The notes below the pieces were generated by a model. That model was not told the origin of the DNA. It ran no database searches and saw only the letters and a list, made by a program, of their open reading frames with translations. A stretch of 46,688 nt of DNA from Acidobacteriota bacterium (GTDB taxonomy: Bacteria; Acidobacteriota; Terriglobia; Acidiferrales; UBA7541), in assembly GCA_003166795.1 (NCBI GenBank), contig PMUS01000012.1, positions 41,009-87,696 on the forward strand. Reading direction: 5' to 3'. This document shows positions 38,131 to 46,688 of this stretch, in pieces. A program made the translations under genes and the position numbers. Position 1 is the stretch's first letter. Every line of letters begins with the position of its first letter.

Positions 38131-38239
38131 GTCATTCCAAGGGCGCAGTTTGGCCGAGGAATCCCTCTTCGTGTGAGGTCCTCGCCATGCGAAAACGCCG
38201 AGGAGAGGTTCCTTGGACACACAACGCCCTCGGGATGAC
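38131..38239. repeat. Extended imperfect inverted repeat (REP/MITE-like)
   Basis: The outer arms gtcattccaagggc (38131-38144) and gccctcgggatgac (38226-38239) pair at 12 of 14 positions. Inner parts aggaatccctc/gaggttcct and tcctcg/cgagga continue the fold. The gtcattcc...gaggaatcc wording resembles a widely dispersed bacterial repeat type. There is no gene inside. Confidence 0.55.
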
Positions 38240-38287
38240 AATGCTCAATGGCGCCCAATGTCGAGCAGTTATTTGGCTGGGAAGGAA

Positions 38288-39547
<1,260 letters not shown>

Positions 39548-39730
39548 CGATTTCTTTCCTTCTCAAGCCTGTGATTCAGGCACGATTGTTGTTTGGTTTC
39601 GATCCGGGGCGGGCGCGTTCGATTGAGGCACTCAATCCCAGATTACAAATTGGGTTTATGTAATGAAAATCCTTACGCTTCGGTCGCGGGCCGAACCTGC
39701 CGGGGAGCAGATGTGGGAGGACCGAAGGCC

Positions 39731-42139
39731 TTAATTGGCTAATTCATTGTCTTGCGTGACATCCGCGCCAAACTTGGGTTCCACTCCGGCTACAGGGGGG
39801 TGCCCAGCAATGGGCAGCGGCTTTTCAAGCGCGAATTCCAGCACCTGATCCATCGACTCGACGAAATGGATGGACATCTGCGTCAGGATCTCCGGCGGAA
39901 TATCCGCCAGGTCTTTCTCATTGTCTTTCGGGAGAATGAGGGTGCGCAGGCCCAGGCGGTGCGCCGCGAGCAGCTTTTCCTTCACGCCGCCGATCGGCAG
40001 GACCTTACCGCGAAGAGTGATCTCGCCGGTCATGGCCACATCGCAGCGGACCGGGATGCGCGTGAGCGCGCTGACGATCGAGGTGCAGAGCGTAATGCCG
40101 GCGGAGGGGCCGTCCTTGGGGATGGCGCCTTCGGGCACGTGGATGTGGATATCTATGTGGCGATAAAAGTCCTTGGGCAGGCCGAATAGATGGCTGCGCG
40201 AGCGCACGTAACTCATGCCGGCCTGCGCCGATTCTTGCATGACGTCGCCAAGCTTGCCCGTCAGCGTGAGGCGCCCCTTGCCCTGCATCAGGGTCGCTTC
40301 GGTCGAAAGGACCTGGCCGCCGACTTCGGTCCAGGCAAGACCCGTGGTGAGGCCGATTTCGTTTTTCTTTTCCGCGAAGAAGTCGCGGTACTTCAAGATG
40401 CCGAGGTAATCGTTGACGTTCGTCGCCGTGACCTCGGCCGAAAAACTCTTGCCCTCTCCGACGACCTTGCGCGCCACTTTCCGGCAGACGTTGGCGATTT
40501 CGCGATCCAGGTTGCGCACGCCCGCTTCGTGAGTGTAGTGGCGGATGATATGCGTGATGGACTCGTCGGTGAACTTCAGGTTGTCCTTGGTCAGGCCGGT
40601 GGCTTCGAGCTCGCGCGAAACCAGGAAGCGCTGCGCGATCTGGTGCTTTTCCTGCTCGGTGTAGCCGGGCAGCCGCAGAACTTCCATGCGGTCCTGCAAG
40701 GGCTGCGGAATCGTGTGCAGCACGTTGGCCGTGCAGATGAACATGACCTTCGAGAGATCGTATTCCACGTCGAGATAGTGATCCGTGAACGAGTGGTTCA
40801 GCTCCGGATCGAGCACTTCCATGAGCGCCGCCGAGGGATCGCCGCGGAAGTCCATGGACATCTTGTCCACTTCATCAAGCACGAAGACGGGGTTGGTGGT
40901 GCCCGCCTTGCGCATCATCTGGATGATCTGGCCGGGCAGGGCGCCGATATAAGTGCGCCGGTGACCGCGGATTTCTGCTTCGTCGCGCACGCCGCCGAGC
41001 GACACGCGCACGAACTTCCTACCGGTGGCGCGTCCGATGGACGTGGCAAGAGACGTCTTGCCCACGCCCGGAGGCCCGAGGAAGCAGAGAATCGAGCCCT
41101 TCGGGTTCTTTACGAGCTGGCGGACAGCAAGGTATTCCAGTATGCGCTCTTTGATTTTTTCCAGGCCGTAATGATCTTCGCTGAGAATTTGCTCCGCGCG
41201 CTTGATGTCGCGGATTTCCTTCGACCGCTTCTTCCACGGCACCGCCAGAAGCCAGTCGAGATAGTTGCGCGAGACGGTGGATTCGGCCGACATCGGCGGC
41301 ATCATCTCCAGCCGCTTCAGCTCCTGCATGGCCTTTTCCATCGGGCCTTCGGGCATGCCGGAAGTCTCAATCTTCTTCTTGAGCTGCTCGATTTCGTTCG
41401 CTTCGCCGCGCCCCAGTTCCTTCTGAATGGCCTTGAGCTTCTCGTTGAGGTAGTACTCTTTCTGGGCCCGCTCCATCTGGCGCTTCACGCGCGTGTTGAT
41501 CGAGCGATCGACGTTGAGCTTCTCGATCTCGACTTCCAGAATGTCCGCGATGCGGTTCAGGCGCTCGGCCGGCTCGAAGATCTCGAGCAATTCCTGTTTT
41601 TCCTCGACGGGAATCTGCAGGTTGGCCGCGATGGCGTCGGAAAGCTTTCCGGGATCTTCCACGCGCACGGCGGCGATCATCGTGTCGTAGTTCAGGCTCT
41701 GCGAGAGCTTGACGTATTGCTCGAACAGCGTGGTGACCCGCGCGGACGCCTGCTCGATCTGCGGGCCGGGCTCGGCCTTCACGGGAACCAGACGAACAGA
41801 GGCGCGGAAGAAGCCTTCGTCGCTCGTCACCTGCACGATCTTGGCGCGTTCGGTGCCTTCGACCAACACCTTGATATTGCCGTCCGGCAGCTTGACGCTC
41901 TGCACGATATTTGCGAGCGTTCCGACCTGGTAGATTTCCTCAGGCTTGGGGTCGTCCACCGAGGCGTCGTGCTGCGTGACGAGGAAAATCTTCTTGTCGC
42001 CCGCCAACGCGTCTTCCAGGGCGCGCACGGAGGCTTCGCGGCCGACGATGAACGGGTGCATCATCTCCGGGAAGATGACCATATCCCGCACCGGCATCAT
42101 CGGTACACGCTTTACGTCGGCTTTTTCCTTGCTGAACAT
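39731..42139 (-). CDS. lon: ATP-dependent protease Lon
   Basis: 802 residues. The N-terminal substrate domain (about 10-205, starting [19 protein letters not shown]) precedes a coiled middle and the AAA+ module with GPPGVGKTS. The catalytic dyad is S679 (DGPSAG) and K722 (GGVKEK), the same numbers as in the E. coli enzyme. The gene continues the tig-clpP-clpX run, 71 bp after clpX. A run of seven T residues lies in that gap (minus strand), but I see no good stem ahead of it. It degrades misfolded and short-lived regulatory proteins in the cytosol. Confidence 0.98.
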   Translation of the reverse strand: MFSKEKADVKRVPMMPVRDMVIFPEMMHPFIVGREASVRALEDALAGDKKIFLVTQHDASVDDPKPEEIYQVGTLANIVQSVKLPDGNIKVLVEGTERAKIVQVTSDEGFFRASVRLVPVKAEPGPQIEQASARVTTLFEQYVKLSQSLNYDTMIAAVRVEDPGKLSDAIAANLQIPVEEKQELLEIFEPAERLNRIADILEVEIEKLNVDRSINTRVKRQMERAQKEYYLNEKLKAIQKELGRGEANEIEQLKKKIETSGMPEGPMEKAMQELKRLEMMPPMSAESTVSRNYLDWLLAVPWKKRSKEIRDIKRAEQILSEDHYGLEKIKERILEYLAVRQLVKNPKGSILCFLGPPGVGKTSLATSIGRATGRKFVRVSLGGVRDEAEIRGHRRTYIGALPGQIIQMMRKAGTTNPVFVLDEVDKMSMDFRGDPSAALMEVLDPELNHSFTDHYLDVEYDLSKVMFICTANVLHTIPQPLQDRMEVLRLPGYTEQEKHQIAQRFLVSRELEATGLTKDNLKFTDESITHIIRHYTHEAGVRNLDREIANVCRKVARKVVGEGKSFSAEVTATNVNDYLGILKYRDFFAEKKNEIGLTTGLAWTEVGGQVLSTEATLMQGKGRLTLTGKLGDVMQESAQAGMSYVRSRSHLFGLPKDFYRHIDIHIHVPEGAIPKDGPSAGITLCTSIVSALTRIPVRCDVAMTGEITLRGKVLPIGGVKEKLLAAHRLGLRTLILPKDNEKDLADIPPEILTQMSIHFVESMDQVLEFALEKPLPIAGHPPVAGVEPKFGADVTQDNELAN

Positions 42140-42210
42140 TGAAATTGCTTTGACCTCGAGACCTTAGACTTCCGCGGCGAAAAAAAGCTCGGCGCGCCTA
42201 CCTGGAGGAA

Positions 42211-43461
42211 CTAGCCGGCTTTTTCGAGCAAGCTCCAGTTGATTTCGCGGCCCTTGACCATGTCCGCGGTGACGACAAAATCGCGAAGTTTACGCTGCGC
42301 CGGCAGGTGATACATCATCTCGAGCATCAGGTCCTCGAGAATCATGCGCAGGCCGCGCGCCCCGACTTTACGTTGCAGCGCGAGTTCCGCAACTGTTTCC
42401 AGGGCATCGTCGGTGAATCGCAGGCGGACGTTCTCAAATTCGAAGAGTCTTTGATATTGACGCACCAGCGCATTTTTCGGTTCCGTCAGGATGCGCACCA
42501 GCGCGCTCTTATCCAGATCGCTTAGCACTCCCATCACCGGCAAGCGCCCGACGAACTCCGGGATCAGGCCGTAGCGAATCAGGTCCGTGGGCTGCGCCTG
42601 CTCAAGCACTTCGATATTGCGTCGCGTCGCGGTGGTCGGCTGAGTATCCGCATGGAAGCCCAGCGACTTCTGTCCCACGCGGCGCTCGATAATCTTTTCC
42701 ATGCCGACGAAGGCCCCGCCGCAGATGAACAGGATGTTCGTAGTGTCAACGGGCGTGAATTCCTGGTGCGGGTGCTTGCGACCGCCCTGTGGCGGGACGT
42801 TGGCGACCGTGCCCTCGAGAATCTTCAGCAGCGCCTGCTGCACTCCCTCGCCCGAGACATCGCGGGTAATGGAGGGGTTCTCGTCCTTCTTCGAGATCTT
42901 GTCAATCTCGTCTATATATATGATGCCCTGCTGAGCCTTTTGGACGTCGCCATCGGCGGCTTGCAGCAACTTTAAGATGATATTTTCGACGTCTTCGCCG
43001 ACGTAGCCCGCTTCGGTCAGGGTCGTGGCGTCAACGATGGCGAACGGAACCTCGAGCATGCGCGAGAGCGTTTGCGCCAGAAGCGTCTTGCCGGTCCCCG
43101 TGGGTCCGATCAGCAGAATGTTTGACTTCGTCAGCTCCACATCGCCGGGCGTGCGGTTCAGGAAAATGCGCTTGTAATGGTTGTAAACCGCCACAGCCAG
43201 CTTCTTTTTCGTTTTGTCCTGGCCGATCACATAGCCGTCGAGAAATGCCTTAATCTCCGGAGGGCGCGGCAGGCGACGATTCGCGGGAGTTGCTTGCTCG
43301 CGTTTCTCGTCCTCGAGTATCTGCTGGCAGACGCCCACGCACTCGTTGCAGATATAGGAGCGCGGATATTCCGATGGAGAGCTGATGAGCTTCTCCACCT
43401 GCTCCTGCGTCTTATGGCAGAAGGAACAACGCAAAGGCTCTTCTGGGGTGAACCGCTTCAC
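42211..43461 (-). CDS. clpX: ATP-dependent Clp protease ATP-binding subunit ClpX
   Basis: 416 residues from GTG 43461, with SD AGAGGGG upstream. The N-terminal zinc finger has C12, C15, C38 and C41. The AAA+ core has Walker A GPTGTGKT (119-126), Walker [12 protein letters not shown], a pore-loop GYVGEDVE and sensor regions. A KSLGFHAD segment supplies the ClpP-docking loop (LGF in place of IGF). It unfolds tagged substrates and feeds them to ClpP, whose gene is 198 bp upstream on the same strand. Nothing else is seen in that gap. Confidence 0.98.
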   Translation of the reverse strand: MKRFTPEEPLRCSFCHKTQEQVEKLISSPSEYPRSYICNECVGVCQQILEDEKREQATPANRRLPRPPEIKAFLDGYVIGQDKTKKKLAVAVYNHYKRIFLNRTPGDVELTKSNILLIGPTGTGKTLLAQTLSRMLEVPFAIVDATTLTEAGYVGEDVENIILKLLQAADGDVQKAQQGIIYIDEIDKISKKDENPSITRDVSGEGVQQALLKILEGTVANVPPQGGRKHPHQEFTPVDTTNILFICGGAFVGMEKIIERRVGQKSLGFHADTQPTTATRRNIEVLEQAQPTDLIRYGLIPEFVGRLPVMGVLSDLDKSALVRILTEPKNALVRQYQRLFEFENVRLRFTDDALETVAELALQRKVGARGLRMILEDLMLEMMYHLPAQRKLRDFVVTADMVKGREINWSLLEKAG

Positions 43462-43659
43462 GATTGACGACCCCTCTTGTCCGGACCACCCGAACGATGA
43501 ATCTAACCCTATTGTAAAACGGAAGACTCACGTCTTACCCGAACTCATCGCTTTCACTACTAACCGTTAGGAACGCCACCCGTTCGGTTCCCAAGGCCCG
43601 ACTCCATCCACCCGTTCAACTCCAGATGCAACCGCTCCATCCATCATGCGGGAACGGAA

Positions 43660-44280
43660 CTAGCGATGCTTGGTGATAATTTCATCCACGATGCCGTAGG
43701 CCTTTGCCTGATCCGCGGTCATGATGAAATCGCGCTCCACGTCTCTCTCGATTTTTTCCACCGGCTGGCCGGTGTGACCCGCGAGCAATGAATTCAGCGA
43801 AGCGCGGGTGCGGATAATTTCCTTGGCGTGGATATCAATGTCGGTCGCTTGCCCCGAAAGCCCGGACATCCACGGCTGATGGATCAACACGCGGGAGTTG
43901 GGCAGGGCGTAGCGCTTCTTGGGCGTGCCTGACGCCAGCAAGACAGCCGCAATTGAGGCCGACTGGCCGATGCAGTAAGTGACCACGTCGGGGCGGACGA
44001 ACTGCATCGTGTCGTAAATCGCCATGCCCGCCGAAATCGAGCCGCCCGGAGAGTTGATGTAGATAGAGATGTCCTTCTCGGGGTCTTCGGACTCGAGAAA
44101 GAGCAGCTGGGCCGTCACGAGGTTGGCCACATGGTCGTCAATTGGCGTGCCGATGAAGATGATGTGGTCCTTCAGCAGCCGGGAATAGATATCGTAAGCG
44201 CGTTCGCCGCGGTTTGTCTGCTCGACAACCATGGGAACCAGCGTTGTGGCACGCGGAATCGCGTCGTCGTTTTTTATCAT
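43660..44280 (-). CDS. clpP: ATP-dependent Clp protease proteolytic subunit
   Basis: 206 residues from ATG 44280. A TTG at 44316, directly after the tig stop, is an alternative but exceeds the usual length. No start has a good SD, suggesting coupling to tig. The serine protease triad is S109 (GQSAS), H134 (LIHQPW) and the Asp in ERDVERDF. The handle and inner motifs [18 protein letters not shown] and [13 protein letters not shown] are normal. It forms the barrel-shaped chamber used by ClpX. Order tig-clpP-clpX-lon is widely conserved. Confidence 0.96.
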   Translation of the reverse strand: MIKNDDAIPRATTLVPMVVEQTNRGERAYDIYSRLLKDHIIFIGTPIDDHVANLVTAQLLFLESEDPEKDISIYINSPGGSISAGMAIYDTMQFVRPDVVTYCIGQSASIAAVLLASGTPKKRYALPNSRVLIHQPWMSGLSGQATDIDIHAKEIIRTRASLNSLLAGHTGQPVEKIERDVERDFIMTADQAKAYGIVDEIITKHR

Positions 44281-44318
44281 TTGGAATATTTTACGCGCTG
44301 AGGAAACCCGAACCAAAC

Positions 44319-45611
44319 TTACTTTTCACTTTTGGCTGTCTTCTCGATTCGGGCGTTGCTGTAGAGCCAATCAATCGTTTTATTGCTACGCAACTTCGAT
44401 TTCATCGTATCGAGCGTCCCCTGCTTTGTCAAGCGAGCACGCAACGCCGTTGCCGATTCGCCACCGTGTTCGGCGAGATGCGCGATCTCCTTTTCGAGTT
44501 CTTCGTCCGTGGCGTCGATCTTCTCGGCGGTGGCGATGCGGTCGAGCAGCAGCTCGGCCTTCACGTCGGTGACCGAGCGGTCGCGCTGCTGCCGCCGGAG
44601 AGCGGCCCAATCCACATTCATGCCGCGCGGGTCCACGCCCTGCGAGGCGAGCGAGCGCACCATGCGCTCCAGGCGCGTGTCCATCTGCCCTTCGATCAGT
44701 GCTTCGGGCACGGGGAAGTCGTGCTTGCTGACGAGCTGCTCTAGTATTTTGTCGCGAGCTTGCGAAGCTTGCTGATGTTCCCTCGACGCTTCCAGATTTT
44801 CGCGGATCTTCTTGCGGAGCTCGTCGAGAGTCGCCACCTCGGCCTTTTCGCCGGCGGCTTCCTTCACGAATTCATCATTCAGCTCGGGCAGCTTCTTTTC
44901 CTTGATGCCCTGCACGTCCACGGTGAAGTCGTAGGTTTTTCCCGCGAGCTTTTGATCGGGATAATCATCCGGGTAGCGAGCTTCGAATTTCTTGGTTTCG
45001 CCCGCCGCCGCGCCGCGCAGATTTTCGGTAAAGCTGGCGAGAGTCTCTTCCGCGCCCAGGGGAACCAGGATACTGTCGGCCTCAACCGGCTCGCCGCCGC
45101 CGGTGGAAACGCCCTTCAATTTGATGAGAACGGAATCGCCATCCTTGGCCGCGCGGCCTTCGACCGGAACAAACGTCGCGGCGCGTTCCCGCATCTCCTC
45201 GATCGCTTTCTCCACCTGAGCGTCGCCGGCCTCGATCTCGTCCACGTGAACGTGAATATCTTTGTAATCACCCAGCTCGAATTCCGGCAGCACTTCGAAG
45301 ATCGCGCGGAATTTCAGGGGTTCGCCCTCTTTGAATTCGACCTTGTCCACTTCGGGGCGAGTCACCGGGACGAGTTTCTTCTCGTCGAGAGCTTTTTCCA
45401 GGTATTCGGGGACGAGCGATTGCACCACTTCGCCCTGTATGTCGTCGGCGAAGCGGAGCCGCACCAGCGTGATCGGCGCTTTGCCCGGACGGAAACCAGG
45501 AATGCGGGCGATGCGCGCGATATCGCGTGCCACTTTCTCCGCCACTTTCGTCACGTTGTCGGCCGGAATTTCGAGCTCAATTTCGCGTCTGCAGGTCGCT
45601 TCTTCGGTCAT
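44319..45611 (-). CDS. tig: Trigger factor (ribosome-associated chaperone)
   Basis: 430 residues. The N-terminal ribosome-binding domain carries the signature GFRPGKAP (39-46). An FKBP-type PPIase domain spans about 150-245 ([10 protein letters not shown] to KLPELNDEF), and the helical C-terminal chaperone arms follow. It binds nascent chains at the ribosome exit tunnel. It is the first gene of the tig-clpP-clpX-lon cluster and ends 38 bp before the clpP ATG. The ATG 45611 has GGAG about 12 nt upstream. Nothing unusual in length or motifs. Confidence 0.97.
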   Translation of the reverse strand: MTEEATCRREIELEIPADNVTKVAEKVARDIARIARIPGFRPGKAPITLVRLRFADDIQGEVVQSLVPEYLEKALDEKKLVPVTRPEVDKVEFKEGEPLKFRAIFEVLPEFELGDYKDIHVHVDEIEAGDAQVEKAIEEMRERAATFVPVEGRAAKDGDSVLIKLKGVSTGGGEPVEADSILVPLGAEETLASFTENLRGAAAGETKKFEARYPDDYPDQKLAGKTYDFTVDVQGIKEKKLPELNDEFVKEAAGEKAEVATLDELRKKIRENLEASREHQQASQARDKILEQLVSKHDFPVPEALIEGQMDTRLERMVRSLASQGVDPRGMNVDWAALRRQQRDRSVTDVKAELLLDRIATAEKIDATDEELEKEIAHLAEHGGESATALRARLTKQGTLDTMKSKLRSNKTIDWLYSNARIEKTAKSEK

Positions 45612-45787
45612 AGGGAAAAGTTTCTCCAGGGCAAACAGCCCGCAAGCTCCCGGTTTCTACCCGCCTTTCGCCTGTTCGGAATCCGGGAAGGAGGAGTGCA
45701 GGAATGAGCGGCGAGCCCCCCGCCGCATCAGAAAATCGAGTATAGGGAATCCATTTGCGCGCGTCAACCGCGCCATCGAAACAGGAT

Positions 45788-46210
45788 TCAGAGAATCGCG
45801 CCTTTGAGCGGCACGATGAATTGAATTCCCGGAATCACTTTGCCCTTCAGATGATCGTCGTTGGTGATGAACAGATCGATCCGAGCTTGCGCCGCGCAGG
45901 CAAGTTGAATCGCATCGGGCGCCTTGACGGTCCTGTCCTTTCGTATCGCCGCATAGTGCAGGGCCGTCTCGCGATCGAACGCTACCAGCGTAGCGGTTTG
46001 GGTCAGAGCTTCCCAGTAAGATCGCTTGAGCGGTTCGTCTTCCTTCTCCGTCGGCTTGACCAGTACCTCGCCGAGCGTCAGCGTGGAAGAAAACAACTGA
46101 TCGCCCCGAGCAATCATCCGCCGCCGCAAGGCCTCTACTTCCTTTGACAAGCCTCCGTAGTCTTCGAAAAGGTAGATGAAAAGATTCGTGTCCCAGAAAA
46201 TGCGGCTCAT
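45788..46210 (-). CDS. PIN-domain ribonuclease, VapC toxin-like
   Basis: 140 residues from ATG 46210; ATG 46216 two codons earlier is also possible. Acidic PIN residues are in place: D in FWDTNLFIYLFE, E in LTLGEVLVKP, D in KAPDAIQLACA and D in FITNDDHL. It is probably a VapC-type single-strand RNase. Its start overlaps the stop of the upstream gene as ATGA (46210-46207), the typical arrangement of toxin after antitoxin. The partner is larger than classic VapB antitoxins and is cut by the window end. Confidence 0.85.
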   Translation of the reverse strand: MSRIFWDTNLFIYLFEDYGGLSKEVEALRRRMIARGDQLFSSTLTLGEVLVKPTEKEDEPLKRSYWEALTQTATLVAFDRETALHYAAIRKDRTVKAPDAIQLACAAQARIDLFITNDDHLKGKVIPGIQFIVPLKGAIL

Positions 46211-46688
46211 TCCCATCCCTGGCGCAGCCGGGAGACGTATTGGTCGGCATGTTCATCCGCCCAAAGTTTCTTGCCGGACCCGCGCAATGCAAGAAGGGGA
46301 TCGTTCTCGGCCTTGGCGAGTCCTCGGGGCGCGAACTCGCGAGCATACCAATCGAGAAGCGAGGCGTACTTCGCGGGTACGTCTTCGCGCTCCGGCGTGA
46401 TCTTTGACCCCTCACGTCTCAGGTCATAGGAATCGCCCGGCCGAAACAGGCGGCGGTAGTTTTTTCTCGTTTCGAAGAGCATCCGGTACCGGCCGGGATT
46501 TGGCGGGCGATTCGCCACGCAATGCTGGACTGTGTGGACATAGACGCCAGGTCGCAGTTTGCCGGCGATGGCCTCGCGTTTTGCTCGTTCGACGATTTCC
46601 CCAACGGTGAAATCAATCCGATTGGGATGCTCGCGATGGAGCAGGGCAGTGGCGATCCAAACTTCATCGGCGACGCGAACGTCCGCGG
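46207..46688 (-). CDS. Partner gene of the PIN protein, possible fused antitoxin (5' truncated)
   Basis: The frame is open from the window edge to TGA 46209-46207, giving about 159 visible residues with the start outside. A GTG at 46518 is internal, because coding-like sequence continues upstream (DEVWIATALLHREHPNR, then FTVGEIVERAKREA). The first part is a compact conserved-looking domain with RPGVYVHTVQHCVANRPPNP and a GRYRMLFE strand; I cannot name the family with certainty. The last 45 residues (DPLLALRGSGKKLWADEHAD, then QYVSRLRQGWE) resemble C-terminal toxin-binding tails of VapB/Phd-like antitoxins. The ATGA overlap with the PIN gene supports a functional pair. Confidence 0.6.
   Translation of the reverse strand, partial: ADVRVADEVWIATALLHREHPNRIDFTVGEIVERAKREAIAGKLRPGVYVHTVQHCVANRPPNPGRYRMLFETRKNYRRLFRPGDSYDLRREGSKITPEREDVPAKYASLLDWYAREFAPRGLAKAENDPLLALRGSGKKLWADEHADQYVSRLRQGWE

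Larger units (their letters stand above)
37983..38287. other. 305-bp gene-free region, two repeat elements
   Basis: Between cmk and the end of rho (convergent). It contains compound repeat copy B (38004-38090) and a separate extended imperfect inverted repeat (38131-38239). No gene is supported. Confidence 0.6.

Noticed and set aside
40190-42142. 650-codon plus-strand frame opposite lon
   Set aside because: Antisense shadow of a complete lon gene; composition and lack of domains fit third-position GC bias.
42140-42210. Possible terminator between clpX and lon
   Set aside because: Seven T residues are present but the preceding GC-rich sequence does not form a convincing stem.

Overview
The window is a GC-rich (about 60%) bacterial chromosome segment. 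It most likely comes from an Acidobacteriota genome (Terriglobia/Koribacter-like). Supporting this are a secreted S53 pro-kumamolisin protease with Ig-like repeats, a DUF2007 protein, an OmpL-type porin, a bacterial Ser/Thr kinase next to a PP2C phosphatase, the stacked tig-clpP-clpX-lon-rho block, and many short intergenic palindromic repeats. The taxon is inferred from gene content and is not proven. I see no prophage, insertion sequence, CRISPR array or rRNA.

Layout. 1-2.4 kb: tail of an HpnI-like glycosyltransferase, a tRNA-Gln(CTG) with its own promoter, and an AsmA-family protein. 2.4-10.6 kb (minus): DUF4126 membrane protein, giant S53 protease, aconitase (with a long predicted leader) and a lipoprotein cytochrome c. 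10.7-16 kb: DUF2007 protein, malonyl-CoA decarboxylase, a cytochrome c/copper-monooxygenase-like/TPR fusion tightly behind sodC, and yggX. 16-22.3 kb: aldo/keto reductase, type-B carboxylesterase, SnoaL/NTF2-like protein, NAD(P)-binding epimerase-like protein, DUF3237 protein and a beta-lactamase-fold serine hydrolase. 22.5-27.5 kb: zwf-glk sugar pair, a small secreted Gly-rich protein and a porin. 27.8-31.6 kb (minus): amino-acid permease, PP2C phosphatase and Ser/Thr kinase. 32-38 kb (plus): hisS-aspS-mutL-small membrane protein-cmk, a tightly packed operon. 38.3-45.6 kb (minus): tig-clpP-clpX-lon then rho, the protein quality-control block. 45.8 kb to the end: a PIN-domain protein overlapping the end of an upstream partner gene that runs off the window.

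Most unusual points. (1) The kinase reading frame continues in frame straight after the amber stop of the PP2C gene. Its first kinase strand and nucleotide loop have no ATG/GTG/TTG start; only an ATT sits where a start is expected. (2) A two-gene unit couples a periplasmic Cu/Zn superoxide dismutase to a secreted heme-c/copper-enzyme/TPR fusion. (3) Three dispersed copies of a compound two-part palindromic repeat occur, plus other palindrome families. (4) A low-GC two-helix membrane protein gene is wedged between mutL and cmk with an ATGA overlap. (5) A PIN toxin-like gene is paired with an atypical larger partner.
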